NCBI GenBank assembly: GCA_018064605.1
Contig: JAGHUX010000031.1
Coordinates: forward strand, 1-33,526
Length of the DNA stretch: 33,526 nucleotides
Source of the DNA: Candidatus Limimorpha caballi
GTDB taxonomy: Bacteria > Bacteroidota > Bacteroidia > Bacteroidales > F082
Direction: 5' to 3'
In this document: piece by piece, positions 8,539 through 17,960 of the stretch
Layout: each line of letters begins with the position of its first letter
Position numbering within the stretch: the first letter of the stretch is position 1
Notes under the pieces: model-generated
What the model was told of the DNA's origin: nothing
Seen by the model: only the letters and a program-made list of their open reading frames with translations
Databases searched by the model: none
Translations under genes and position numbers: made by a program

Positions 8539-9065
8539 TTGAAAAAAAAGAATTACGTGTCAATATAAAAGCACTGAAAAAACAGCATACCAAAGAACAG
8601 CTCCTCGAGCAGTCTGTCGCCATTTTATCGAAACTTGAAAATGACGATGACTTCAAAAAGGCACGTATAGTTATGATTTACAGTGCGTTGCCTGATGAGG
8701 TGCAGACTCAGGCGTTTCTTGAGAAATGGCGCTACAGAAAGAAAATCATACTGCCGACAGTCGCCGGTGACGACATCATCCCTGTTGAACTCGCTGAAGA
8801 AACGACTTTCGCGGTTGGCGATTTCAACATCTTGGAACCGCAAAACGAGCCATATACAGGCGGTTACGATTTGATTGTGGTGCCCGGTGTCGCCTTCGAC
8901 CGCAACGGAAACCGCATCGGACGTGGACGGGGCTATTACGATAGGTTTCTGTGTAAACATCTGAATGTCAGACGTATAGGCATCTGTTTCGACTTCCAAC
9001 TTGTTGACGAAGTCCCGACGGAGCCGAACGACATCAAGATGGACAAAGTCATATCATTCGGTTGA
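8535..9065 (+). CDS. 5-formyltetrahydrofolate cyclo-ligase
   Basis: The 176-aa enzyme belongs to the MTHFS/YgfA family (PF01812). It converts 5-formyl-THF and ATP to 5,10-methenyl-THF in the cytoplasm, recovering this inhibitory storage folate. The diagnostic block VVPGVAFDRNGNRIGRGRGYYDRFL spans residues 115-139 and holds the glycine-rich folate/ATP loop. The N-terminal basic helix (K4-K17) and SALPDEVQT (50-58) also fit. Its ATG overlaps the sulfatase stop (ATGA), so translation is probably coupled, though the two functions have no obvious link. A long palindromic terminator follows. Confidence 0.95.
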   Translation: MIEKKELRVNIKALKKQHTKEQLLEQSVAILSKLENDDDFKKARIVMIYSALPDEVQTQAFLEKWRYRKKIILPTVAGDDIIPVELAEETTFAVGDFNILEPQNEPYTGGYDLIVVPGVAFDRNGNRIGRGRGYYDRFLCKHLNVRRIGICFDFQLVDEVPTEPNDIKMDKVISFG

Positions 9066-9066
9066 G

Positions 9067-9114
9067 AAATGAAAAATCGGGCAGCGACTTAAGTCGCTGC
9101 CCGACTTTTCATTT
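9067..9114. terminator. bidirectional terminator between convergent genes
   Basis: A 24-bp inverted repeat is centred between 9090 and 9091 with one mismatch (9076/9105). The inner 13-bp arm CGGGCAGCGACTT pairs perfectly. An A-rich left flank and T-rich right flank give a T tract on both strands. It starts 2 bp after the cyclo-ligase stop and ends 15 bp before the stop of the minus-strand lipoprotein gene, so it serves both. Confidence 0.9.
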
Positions 9115-9128
9115 TGCTTGAAAGGCGA

Positions 9129-9629
9129 TTATCTGCCTAATTCGGCGCGTAAGTTGTCAACACCCTCCTGTGAAAGCTCGACGACTTCAAATCTGTCACC
9201 CAAATTCAGGCAGACGTGGTCGTTGTCAACATACTTGAACAGTTCGACGACGTTGTCGCCCTGGTTTGCAAACCAAACGCCGTTTTCGTTGAATAACTGA
9301 ACTGTCTCTTCACCATTGGAGATCGTGTAGCCATTTTCGTTTGACTCGACAATGTATTTGCCGTTTTCCGTGTCAATGACCGTTGTGTTGCTCGCAACAG
9401 GGTTGCTTCCTGTCCAGAATTCGATGGTGTTCAAAACAACGGCATCAGCGAATACGCATATCTCGTAAACAGGGATAATGCTTAATCCGATAAATACCAA
9501 CTCGTTGATCCATTTGTCACCCATTGACTGGTTCCAGTTGTAGCATTTTTTTGTTAAACCGAATGATCCGATGCACGAATACATGAACAGCGTGCATGCC
9601 AGTGAAATTGTAAAAATCAGCTTTTTCAT
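9129..9629 (-). CDS. DUF3332-like lipoprotein
   Basis: The 166-aa protein has a lipoprotein signal (MKKLIFTISL start, lipobox FMYSC with Cys19). The mature N-terminus reads SFGLTKKCYNWNQSMGDKWINE, then a hydrophobic stretch (VFIGLSIIPVYEICVFADAVVLNTIEFW), characteristic of DUF3332 (PF11810). The C-terminal half (from about residue 80) is a hydrophilic beta-rich segment ending in a short helix (EGVDNLRAELGR). Function is unknown; DUF3332 proteins are membrane-anchored envelope proteins of unassigned role. It is convergent with the cyclo-ligase and probably monocistronic. Confidence 0.82.
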   Translation of the reverse strand: MKKLIFTISLACTLFMYSCIGSFGLTKKCYNWNQSMGDKWINELVFIGLSIIPVYEICVFADAVVLNTIEFWTGSNPVASNTTVIDTENGKYIVESNENGYTISNGEETVQLFNENGVWFANQGDNVVELFKYVDNDHVCLNLGDRFEVVELSQEGVDNLRAELGR

Positions 9630-9926
9630 GATTTTATTTTTTTGTTATGAATTAAATGAGACTTCTGTTTTTAACATTTAAGTGCCGATCCTTTGAACTT
9701 CGTGAAGTCTTTTAGCCGAAATTTAAGGCTTCAGCGAATGCAAAGATATAAATTTTTCTTCTACATACCATCATTATTTTGTAAAAAAAATATCCAAGAT
9801 AATTCATTGTTTATAAATATGTTACAAGAACTGTTGCGACTCATGCCTTGCAATCCGTCCTTGTCTGTTAGTGTATGTTTGACCGTCAAAAGGGTTTGTT
9901 CAGAAATACTTTTATGTTGAAAAATG
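9630..9926. other. intergenic region upstream of the DUF3332 gene and downstream of pbpC
   Basis: AT-rich, about 300 bp. It holds the minus-strand -7 box at 9741-9748 and a small perfect palindrome TTTGACCGTCAAA (9878-9890) between that promoter and the pbpC stop. No convincing terminator for pbpC and no gene were seen. Confidence 0.5.
9741..9748 (-). promoter_or_regulatory. -7 box for the DUF3332-like lipoprotein gene
   Basis: Reads TATCTTTG on the minus strand, 111 nt upstream of the ATG at 9629. No clear -33 TTTG is present, so the assignment is moderate; it implies a leader of about 100 nt. Confidence 0.5.
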
Positions 9927-12218
9927 TCATTTTATTGTGATTTTCCGCGAAATCTCATTCCCGTCCTCATCAACGCATCGTAGAACGTAACCCCCTGATT
10001 TCGCGTCAATTGGCATCTGGTGCTCGTTTGCCGTCATCCCTAAAAAGATGTCATTCAAGGTCCAGAAGATATGTTTCTTCGGGTTGCGGTGAGCTATCTC
10101 GAAGATTATCGACTGCCTCTCGCCCTTGATGTCGTGCGGGATGATAAGGCTCGCCGACTCCTCCGGGTAGATGAACGACATCACCGACTCACGCTTCCCT
10201 ACGTTACATCCAGGCATCACCGGCGGCAACGAGCGGTAAAGCGGGTCTTTCTTCCTGTAAAACCACTCCATCACCGGCGGCAACGAGAAATATATTTCAA
10301 AGTTCTCATTGTCAATGTCATAACAGTCGGCAAAGGCCTGATATTGATGCGTCTTGTCGAGAAACACTTTCTTGTGATACGGACAAACGCCCGTCATGAT
10401 CTCGGTTTTCGGCATCCGCACGGTCTTTGTCTTGGTGCAATATTGCGACTTCGGCGTCCCTGACTCCGCGCAGACCTCAACCTCCATCCAGTCGAAGTCG
10501 TGTTCGCATTCAAAGTTATTGTCCAGAATATCAACCACATCGAACAGCACCGGTGCCGCCACGCCGATGCCTGTCAGCCCGGGTCGTCCCTCGCCGTCGG
10601 CGTTGCCGCACCACACCCCGACGACATAACGTCCGGTGATGCCGACCGCCCACGCGTCTTTGAAGCCGAAGCTCGTGCCGGTCTTCCACGCCACCTTGCG
10701 CGAAGAGGCGAAATAACGCCATCCCGACTGTCCGTCAGGACGGTTCAGACCGCGCATCGCGTCGAATGTCAGAGAGATGGCTTCCCTCGAAAACGGGATT
10801 TCTATCTTGCCGTTTATGCTGTCAATAGATTCATTGTCATACAGTTTCGCGGCCATCGCGCCGTATGCGTTGACGATGTCGTAGAGCGATGACTCCGCGC
10901 CGCCGAGGATCAGCGAGAAACCGTAATGGTCGGGGTTGAACACGATGCCCGAAAGACCGAGCCCTTTAAGGAGATTGTGGAACTTCGGCACACTGTATTG
11001 CTTGAGCAGTTGCACAAACGGCGTGTTGAGCGACTTTTGCAGCGCGACATCCGCCGGCACCGCACCGCTGAAATCGCCGGTGTAGTTCTGCGGCGTGTAA
11101 CCTGAAAGGTTTATCGGGATGTCGGGCAGAAGCATGGCCGGAAGCAGCAGACCGTCGTCGAGGCATACGGCATAGAGAAACGGCTTCAGGATGCTTCCGG
11201 TCGAACGCTGCGCCCTGACCATGTCAACCATCGCGGCATCGTTCGCACCGAGATGATTGCCAACGTACGCAACGGTCTTTTGCTCTTGAAAATCAATGAT
11301 GTAAATGCCGATGTTCTCAATCCCGTTGGCGGTGTTGACGCTGTAATGTTTCTTCGCGATTTCATTGACTTTCCTCTGAATGTCGTATTTTATCGGAGAA
11401 ACTGTATATTCGCCCCTGTGTGATTTTTCGATTTCACAGACATAATGATAAGCTAAAGTCGGCAGGTCGTAAGGCTTTGGCGGAATGCTTTCCATCAGGG
11501 CGAGTTCCATTTCATCTTTGCCAAACGTGGAGTTTTTATATTTTTTTGGGATATAAGCCTTTGATTCACAGAGGTTTGAAAGTAACAGGTCTCTTTTTTT
11601 CTTCAGTTCGTCTCTTCCTTTTGACGGGTTGACGAGTGACGGTGAGTTGGGCAGCACGGCTAATGTCGCCGCCTCGCTCCATGTCAGCCTGTCGGGTGTC
11701 GTGTTGAAATAACGCCACGCGGCAGCGTCGATGCCCACGACGTTGCCGCCGAATGGCGCGTGAGCGGCGTACATGTCGAAGATTTCTTTCTTGGAATGAC
11801 GCAGCTCAAGGCGCATCGCGAGAACCACCTCGATGATTTTCTCCCCGAAAGTCCGCGGCTGTCCGTTGCGCGAAAGCCTCACCACCTGCATCGTGATGGT
11901 GCTTCCGCCGCGCAACACGCGACCCGCCTTGATGTTGTCGATGGCCGCGCCGATGAACGACACGGGATTGAAACCTGGATGCAGGAAGAAATACTTGTCT
12001 TCATATTCCAGCACGCACCGTGTGTATTTGTCTGAATAACAATTCGTTGCCGGAAACCTCCACTGTCCGTCACCGGCGACACGCGCTCCGAGCAGGTTCC
12101 TGTTTTCATCGGCTACCACTGTCGAATACGATGTCTCGAACTTCGGGACCGGAATGCACAGAAATCCGAGAAATGCAGCGGAAAGTGCTGATAATATGAT
12201 GGTTATCTTCCTGTTCAT
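9927..12218 (-). CDS. pbpC: penicillin-binding protein 1C (bifunctional peptidoglycan synthase)
   Basis: The 763-aa protein has one N-terminal membrane anchor (residues about 5-23). A GT51 glycosyltransferase domain follows, with the catalytic motif EDKYFFLH (E73) and GGSTITMQVVR. The transpeptidase domain has S342-x-x-K345 (GSILKPF), S396-L-N and K512-T-G-T-S. A C-terminal BiPBP_C-type beta domain covers about the last 90 residues. It polymerises and potentially cross-links glycan strands in the periplasm. An ATG farther upstream would lie deep inside the preceding gene. The chosen ATG at 12218 overlaps the stop of the alpha-2-macroglobulin gene in an ATGA arrangement, so the two are translationally coupled. 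The same pairing, yfhM with pbpC, is known in Proteobacteria and is taken to join envelope repair with trapping of invading proteases. Confidence 0.96.
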   Translation of the reverse strand: MNRKITIILSALSAAFLGFLCIPVPKFETSYSTVVADENRNLLGARVAGDGQWRFPATNCYSDKYTRCVLEYEDKYFFLHPGFNPVSFIGAAIDNIKAGRVLRGGSTITMQVVRLSRNGQPRTFGEKIIEVVLAMRLELRHSKKEIFDMYAAHAPFGGNVVGIDAAAWRYFNTTPDRLTWSEAATLAVLPNSPSLVNPSKGRDELKKKRDLLLSNLCESKAYIPKKYKNSTFGKDEMELALMESIPPKPYDLPTLAYHYVCEIEKSHRGEYTVSPIKYDIQRKVNEIAKKHYSVNTANGIENIGIYIIDFQEQKTVAYVGNHLGANDAAMVDMVRAQRSTGSILKPFLYAVCLDDGLLLPAMLLPDIPINLSGYTPQNYTGDFSGAVPADVALQKSLNTPFVQLLKQYSVPKFHNLLKGLGLSGIVFNPDHYGFSLILGGAESSLYDIVNAYGAMAAKLYDNESIDSINGKIEIPFSREAISLTFDAMRGLNRPDGQSGWRYFASSRKVAWKTGTSFGFKDAWAVGITGRYVVGVWCGNADGEGRPGLTGIGVAAPVLFDVVDILDNNFECEHDFDWMEVEVCAESGTPKSQYCTKTKTVRMPKTEIMTGVCPYHKKVFLDKTHQYQAFADCYDIDNENFEIYFSLPPVMEWFYRKKDPLYRSLPPVMPGCNVGKRESVMSFIYPEESASLIIPHDIKGERQSIIFEIAHRNPKKHIFWTLNDIFLGMTANEHQMPIDAKSGGYVLRCVDEDGNEISRKITIK

Positions 12219-15200
12219 CTGACGACGGTCGTCTTCCTTGCTGCGGTTGTGTACCAGATCTGGTTGTTGTACATGTCTTCGCACGTCACCGACGGGATGG
12301 TGTATATGCCTTCGTAGGCGGCGTTGAGCGACAGACGGAACACTTTCGCCTCGAATGGCGCCAAGTCGAAGATGAAATCAACGTAATCGTCTTGATATTC
12401 AATGTGTTTGGCTTGCCTATCGTTCTCTGTGTTGTCGCCGAACAACCGGCTGTTGATGAGTTCCCAGCCCGCTGCTGCGTGGAACGACAGGGCGTTTTCA
12501 GTGACTTGATACTCATGCGGGTTCGCCACCTTGATCACAACGTCAAAGTCGGTGTTCTGCGCTATCTTCTCTGGATTGATCTCGTTGCCGCTCCTGTCGA
12601 GATATTTCACCGTCATGTCATACCACGCGCCGGCATCTTCTCGCTGATATTCAGCGACTTTACCTTTGGTGAACAATGTCACAAACACCGGTTCCGTACC
12701 GTTGTTCGTCACCGTGACGGCGTTGTCACCGCGTTTCGGTTGTATGTTGTAAGTTATTGAACTTCTGTTTGTTGTGACGTTTTCTGTCTTATCTCCATCT
12801 TTGATGACCATCGCGATGGAGTTGTCTTTCACACCAAGTTTCTCCGCGTATTTGCCGAGTACGAAGACCGACATCGCCGTTGTCTGTGTGTCGAGCCAGC
12901 GGTCGCTGCCGAGGATGCGGCAAAGCTCCTCGATGTCATTCTGCACGATTTCGGTGTTGTCGTTGGCGAGCATTTCGGCGTAAATGCCCATCGCCATGTC
13001 GCGCACCTTTGAGCCGAAGGTGATGTAATAGTCTGATGTCCAGCCACTTGCGGAATAATCAATAACCGGAATGAGTTCAGATGCGATGTTTGTCTTCCCG
13101 ACAATGGCGTACGATGCGGCGATGAGTGCCTTGGTAAGCGGATATTTCATCTCAAGTTCCTTGAAGCGGTTCATTGCCCCGAGTTCAGGGGTGTTGTTCA
13201 AGGCTAAAACAAAGAGCCTGTATGCCTGGATCGTCTCCACGGAAGGCGCGTCGGCACTGTAATTCCATGCTTTCGCGCGGTTTGTCTGATATTTTATGAT
13301 GCCGTCAATCAATGAGTTGCTGACATCGTAGCCTTGATTTCTCGCCTCGATGAGGAAGTGCAACGCATAAAGCTCGCTCCACGGGTCAACGTATTTGCCG
13401 TTCGGCCAGCTCGTCATCGAGAAGTCCGAAAGAAGATACGTGTTCATGTTCGCAATCACGTTTTCAACATTTGCCTTTAATTCTGCCTTTGTCGTCTCGT
13501 CAAGCGAAACCAAATTATTCAGGTAAAGCTGCGGGAACGCCCTTGAGACTGTCTGCTCAAGGCAGCCGTAAGGGTGAGAAGTGAGGCGGTCGATGTGCTT
13601 GAAGAGGTTAACGGGAATGCCGGTGTTTGCGGCGAGTTTTGTCTCAATGGTGCCGTCAAAGCCTTGACAGTCTATATGTAATGTGGCAATCTCACCAACT
13701 CCTACCTCTTGTTTTACCATGTTGTATTTGTTGCTTGAAGGCATCCTTATCGGCATCGACACCGACTTGCGTGCCTCGGATTCTCCGCATGAGGCCGTCA
13801 CCGAGACCCTGGCGGTTCCCTTCGTCTGCTTGGCCTTGACCGTGAATGCGACATCGGCCTCGCCATCTCTGCCGATCGTGACAGTCTGCGGAATGTTGCC
13901 TTTCGCCTCAAGGTTTTCAAGGCTGACGTTGAGCTTCGCGGTCTTGCCCGCAAAGTCTTCAGCGATGAGTTTAATATTGATAACTGCTTCATCATCAATG
14001 CCTATCGTCCGTGGTGCCGTCGGGATAATCATTATCTTATCTTTCACTATGATAGCCTTGTCGGAAGACCCGAAAGCGTTTCTGCCGTTTGTCGCCACAA
14101 CCATCACCCTCAGCGAACCGTTGTAGTCGGGGATGTTAAAATGCTGAATGTCAGTGTGTCCGGCTTCAAGCTCGAAAGGTCCCATCATCGTTGCAACCGC
14201 TTGGAAACGTTCGAGAAGCGTTGTCTCCGGCTTGATGAAACCGTCGCCGCCCGCCGCCAATGTGCCTTGCATCATGTCGGTCATGGCGCTGACGATGGCG
14301 TCGTAGTTGTCCCATGTCCTCACTCCGAGCGCACGCTTGCTGAAGAAATGACTGCTCGGGTCGGCGGTCTTGTAACCCGTCAGACCGAGAAGCCCCTCGT
14401 CAACGACGGCGATGGTGTAATACATCTTAAGTCCTTGTCTTTCAGATATTTTGATTTCAACAGTCTTGTTAGAAGTTGTGCTTTCGGGAGCTTCGATGAC
14501 CGGCTTGATAATCGACTTGCTGTCTGTGACTTTGAAAGGCGCGACTCCGTACATTCTGATTGGCAGCTCGCCGACGTTACGGAACGGCTGGATGAGCGAG
14601 ACGGCGACGTAAGCATTGGGAATCATGTCTTCCGAAACAAGAATGCTGACTGTTGCGTCTTTGTCAAGTTGTTGAACATGAATGACTTTGATGACTTTCG
14701 ATGAGGTCTCGACGGTGACTATCGCCTTCGAGTTTTCGTTTGCCGGGAACGACACTATCATTGTTTCGCCGACATTGTAACAGTCTTTGTCGGTCTTAAT
14801 CGTGATGAGTGCCGGCGCGTCGGCGGCCGATGTCGAACGTGCGCCGTCAGCCCAGTCGAAACTGATGACTTTCGAGAAGGTGTGGCGGCCTATCGGGTCG
14901 CTGACGACGAGCAGATACGAACCCCAGTCGGCGTCTTTGATGTTGAGCGTCAATGCGGTCTTCCCGTCTCTCGCCTCGAGCGTGCCGTTCTTGACAGGGC
15001 GTTTGTAACTGCCTCTCACATAACGCATTAAGTCGTAGTGGTCATTGTCCCACCACCAATAACTGTCGAGTTTGTAAAGCTGATAGTTCAGCTCGATGTC
15101 ATCGTTTGCCGCCGTTCCGTCCTCGTTCACGACCACGACATCAAACTTCCAGTCTTTGTCGGTGAAATAATAATCGCCCCATCTCGATTGTGTCTCGGGC

Positions 15201-17776
15201 AATGCGACGCCGACGTATCTTCTGTAAGGCGAGATTTTCCCGCTGCGGCTCGTGATGCTGAACTCGCCGCTGTTCTCGAACACCTTTATATTATATATGG
15301 CTTTCATGAAACCCGGCGCCGAAACGTCTTTCAACGCGTCGAACGAAATCATCGCCTTGCCCTCCGCGTTCAATGCCGCGCTGAAAAGCGACATCTCGTT
15401 GCTGTAGAAATCGTTGGCGATACAGTCGAAGTCGTATTTCTCAAAACCTTTGAATGTGGTTTGCGATTTTGACAAGATGACCGACACTTCGGCTTTCAAG
15501 TCTTTGACATTCAAGCCGTTAAGACGTGTTGAATGAAGCAGTACCCTGTCTTTGGCGTTCAGGCTGATCAAATCTTTCGGTTCAAAATTGATTTTCAAGC
15601 GGTTAGGCTTCACCGTCTCGACTCTCAGCCTTTTCTGGAAGACTTGGTTGCCGATTTTGAAATGTGCGTTCCAAGTGCCTGTCGGGTCGCTCGCTAAAGT
15701 GTTGAATGTGAATGCATAAATCTTTCCGACAGGCGTGTTGTTGGCTTTTTTAAGATACAATCTTCCGTTCGGGTCGGTGACTTCCATCACGACTGGGTAA
15801 TCATTTGAAAAATAGTCGTTTTTGTCGGAGATCATGAGGTTGAGCTGTATGGAGTCGCCCGGACGCCAGACGTCGCGGTTGCTGTAAACGAAGCCGTCAA
15901 CGTCGTGCTCGACGGCGTTGCCCGAGACATCGAACTTGCTGAGCGACAACGACTTATTCTTCTCCAACGGCAGATATGACCTGTCACCTGAAGCGTTTTC
16001 CGCGACGACAAAATATGGCTTTGTGTTGAAGAAAACCCTAGCATAACCTTCCGCGTCAGCCTGCGACTCTCCGCATTGCTGCATCTGATAGTCAAAGAGA
16101 CGGACTTTGACATTGCCCGCCGGCGAGGCATCCGTGATGTTCTTGACAAAGACATCGATGAAGTCATCGCCCGAGCTTTTCGCCGTTATTGCTAAGTTGC
16201 TGACAAACAGATTCTTGTGAATGTCAACGTAGTTGTAGAAATATTGGCTGCACGGGTTGTTGTAATCGTAATCGCCGAAATAATAAACGCGGTAATCGTA
16301 GCTGTCGTTGTCCCAGTAACTGTCATCGTAGCCTTTTGCAACTTTCTCATTGTCACAGGCATACGGATAACACGTCATGTCGAAGTCGAGGTTCAGCTGG
16401 TACATGTCGCCTGGTTTGACGTCAACGAAGTCCGACAAGGCGATGTGGTAGGTCTTCCAGCTGTCGTAGTTGGTCTGTTCGAGCGGGACGCGCACTTTCT
16501 TCATCAGGCGGCCCACGCGGTTCATCCTGCCGTAAGACGACGTGAGGCCTTCGTCTTGCAGGTACGACATCACGTTGTTGTCATAGACTTTCACGACGCG
16601 CAGAATCACCTCTTTGAGGCATATCGCATCGAAGGCGACGGTTGCGCCTTTCACATCCGGCACGATGACGCCGTCGTCGCTCCATCTGATCTCTGGCTTT
16701 ATTGATTTTAAACTTATATCATTGATAATAAAATCATTAGCGGTGCGTACGCCTTTGTCAGACATGATGCCTTGACGCAATGTGACGCTAAAATTGCTGT
16801 AACGATACGATGTCTTCGCCAAGAAAATCTTCAGGCAGTTGCCATCGACGGAAGTGGTAAACGACATGTTGTTCGACAACATGACGTACCCCGCGAGGTT
16901 CTGGTTTCTGTCGATCTCTTCCGAGAAATACACGCTGACGATGTTCTCCCTCACATTGATGTTGTGATGTACGACATCGAACCTGCCTTTTGCCGGAACT
17001 GTCAGCGTTTTCATGGCGGAACGGTTGATTTCCAACGACTTGCCGTCGAACGCCACGTTGATGTCGTAGCCGTCGTTTTTTCTTTTTATGTTGGAGATGA
17101 CAACTTGCACATCGGTTGGTGTGACCTGCCTTGCGGTGCATTCAAAGTTCTCCAAAGTGTTTCTGTCGAGCAGCGAAAGCGCTGATTCTGAATTGATTGG
17201 CCTTGCGAATTTTATGTTTACCGTGTATGAGCATTTCTTGGCGTCTCCGCTTGAATATTCCACTGTCCCGATTTCAAAGTCTTGTCTTTTCACCAAGAAC
17301 GAGGTCTTCATAACCTTTTCATTTACAGGCATTTCCACGAGCATCCCGATGTTGAAGGCGACATCGTGAGGCGTTCCGGGCTTCGGGCTTTCGTCGAACT
17401 GGAAGCCGACTGTGTTTTTGTCAATCCAGACAGCGTGTCCGGCGACTTTCGGCGTTATCTCAAACAGTTTCGACGGCAGCTCCTCGCCGAACTGTTTTTT
17501 CATCTTCAGGCCTTGCACGAACCTGAATTTCAGCGGTTCCGTCCCTGAGATCAGCCCCGAAGTGTAACTCTCGACGATTCCGGCTATCGTCTCGTCAAAA
17601 ACCGGGATTTTTTCGACGTAAGTCGTTGGTGATTCAGAATGTCCTGAGCCGCATGACGGGATTTTTTCGACGTAAGTCGTTGGTGATTCAGAATGTCCTG
17701 AGCCGCATGAATTTAATAATGTGATTGTCAATAAACTGATTAACAATAAGTTAAAAATAAAAAATGGTTTTTTCAT
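12215..17776 (-). CDS. yfhM: alpha-2-macroglobulin family lipoprotein (YfhM-like)
   Basis: The 1853-aa secreted lipoprotein has signal peptide MKKPFFIFNLLLIS and lipobox LLNSC with Cys24. The ATG at 17776 was taken because the longer frame adds 18 hydrophilic residues before the signal. The long N-terminal half is made of MG-type beta domains. The complement-like thioester domain carries the intact motif PYGCLEQ (C1405, Q1408), so covalent trapping of proteases is possible. The alpha-helical thioester domain (KYQTNRAKAWNYSADAPS region) and a terminal receptor-binding-like domain follow. Bacterial A2Ms are periplasmic baits that hold proteases after envelope breach. A 54-bp exact tandem duplication repeats the SCGSGHSESPTTYVEKIP segment right at the acylated cysteine, lengthening the tether by 18 residues. 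It is the first gene of the operon with pbpC. Confidence 0.95.
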   Translation of the reverse strand: MKKPFFIFNLLLISLLTITLLNSCGSGHSESPTTYVEKIPSCGSGHSESPTTYVEKIPVFDETIAGIVESYTSGLISGTEPLKFRFVQGLKMKKQFGEELPSKLFEITPKVAGHAVWIDKNTVGFQFDESPKPGTPHDVAFNIGMLVEMPVNEKVMKTSFLVKRQDFEIGTVEYSSGDAKKCSYTVNIKFARPINSESALSLLDRNTLENFECTARQVTPTDVQVVISNIKRKNDGYDINVAFDGKSLEINRSAMKTLTVPAKGRFDVVHHNINVRENIVSVYFSEEIDRNQNLAGYVMLSNNMSFTTSVDGNCLKIFLAKTSYRYSNFSVTLRQGIMSDKGVRTANDFIINDISLKSIKPEIRWSDDGVIVPDVKGATVAFDAICLKEVILRVVKVYDNNVMSYLQDEGLTSSYGRMNRVGRLMKKVRVPLEQTNYDSWKTYHIALSDFVDVKPGDMYQLNLDFDMTCYPYACDNEKVAKGYDDSYWDNDSYDYRVYYFGDYDYNNPCSQYFYNYVDIHKNLFVSNLAITAKSSGDDFIDVFVKNITDASPAGNVKVRLFDYQMQQCGESQADAEGYARVFFNTKPYFVVAENASGDRSYLPLEKNKSLSLSKFDVSGNAVEHDVDGFVYSNRDVWRPGDSIQLNLMISDKNDYFSNDYPVVMEVTDPNGRLYLKKANNTPVGKIYAFTFNTLASDPTGTWNAHFKIGNQVFQKRLRVETVKPNRLKINFEPKDLISLNAKDRVLLHSTRLNGLNVKDLKAEVSVILSKSQTTFKGFEKYDFDCIANDFYSNEMSLFSAALNAEGKAMISFDALKDVSAPGFMKAIYNIKVFENSGEFSITSRSGKISPYRRYVGVALPETQSRWGDYYFTDKDWKFDVVVVNEDGTAANDDIELNYQLYKLDSYWWWDNDHYDLMRYVRGSYKRPVKNGTLEARDGKTALTLNIKDADWGSYLLVVSDPIGRHTFSKVISFDWADGARSTSAADAPALITIKTDKDCYNVGETMIVSFPANENSKAIVTVETSSKVIKVIHVQQLDKDATVSILVSEDMIPNAYVAVSLIQPFRNVGELPIRMYGVAPFKVTDSKSIIKPVIEAPESTTSNKTVEIKISERQGLKMYYTIAVVDEGLLGLTGYKTADPSSHFFSKRALGVRTWDNYDAIVSAMTDMMQGTLAAGGDGFIKPETTLLERFQAVATMMGPFELEAGHTDIQHFNIPDYNGSLRVMVVATNGRNAFGSSDKAIIVKDKIMIIPTAPRTIGIDDEAVINIKLIAEDFAGKTAKLNVSLENLEAKGNIPQTVTIGRDGEADVAFTVKAKQTKGTARVSVTASCGESEARKSVSMPIRMPSSNKYNMVKQEVGVGEIATLHIDCQGFDGTIETKLAANTGIPVNLFKHIDRLTSHPYGCLEQTVSRAFPQLYLNNLVSLDETTKAELKANVENVIANMNTYLLSDFSMTSWPNGKYVDPWSELYALHFLIEARNQGYDVSNSLIDGIIKYQTNRAKAWNYSADAPSVETIQAYRLFVLALNNTPELGAMNRFKELEMKYPLTKALIAASYAIVGKTNIASELIPVIDYSASGWTSDYYITFGSKVRDMAMGIYAEMLANDNTEIVQNDIEELCRILGSDRWLDTQTTAMSVFVLGKYAEKLGVKDNSIAMVIKDGDKTENVTTNRSSITYNIQPKRGDNAVTVTNNGTEPVFVTLFTKGKVAEYQREDAGAWYDMTVKYLDRSGNEINPEKIAQNTDFDVVIKVANPHEYQVTENALSFHAAAGWELINSRLFGDNTENDRQAKHIEYQDDYVDFIFDLAPFEAKVFRLSLNAAYEGIYTIPSVTCEDMYNNQIWYTTAARKTTVVR
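17603..17710. repeat. exact 54-bp tandem duplication in the A2M lipoprotein tether
   Basis: Positions 17603-17656 and 17657-17710 are identical over 54 bp. The unit encodes 18 residues starting at the lipobox S-C, so the duplication creates a second internal SCGSGH segment downstream of acylated Cys24. Confidence 0.97.
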
Positions 17777-17875
17777 AATATTATCTTTCTTCGACTTGAT
17801 TCTGTTGAGGTAAATGTCATTTTCGGTCAATTATATTTTCAGGACTTTGAAATTTTTTCAAATTTGAAATCACGG

Positions 17876-17883
17876 CAAATTTA
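17876..17883 (-). promoter_or_regulatory. -7 box for the A2M-pbpC operon
   Basis: Reads TAAATTTG on the minus strand, 99 nt before the ATG at 17776. The region 17777-17960 is otherwise AT-rich with no recognised gene. No clear -33 element. Confidence 0.5.
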
Positions 17884-17960
17884 CACATAAAATTTTGATT
17901 GGCGGCATCGTGATGGCTATTATTTTAAGACTGGGATGATCGCGAAAATCTGCGGGAAAA

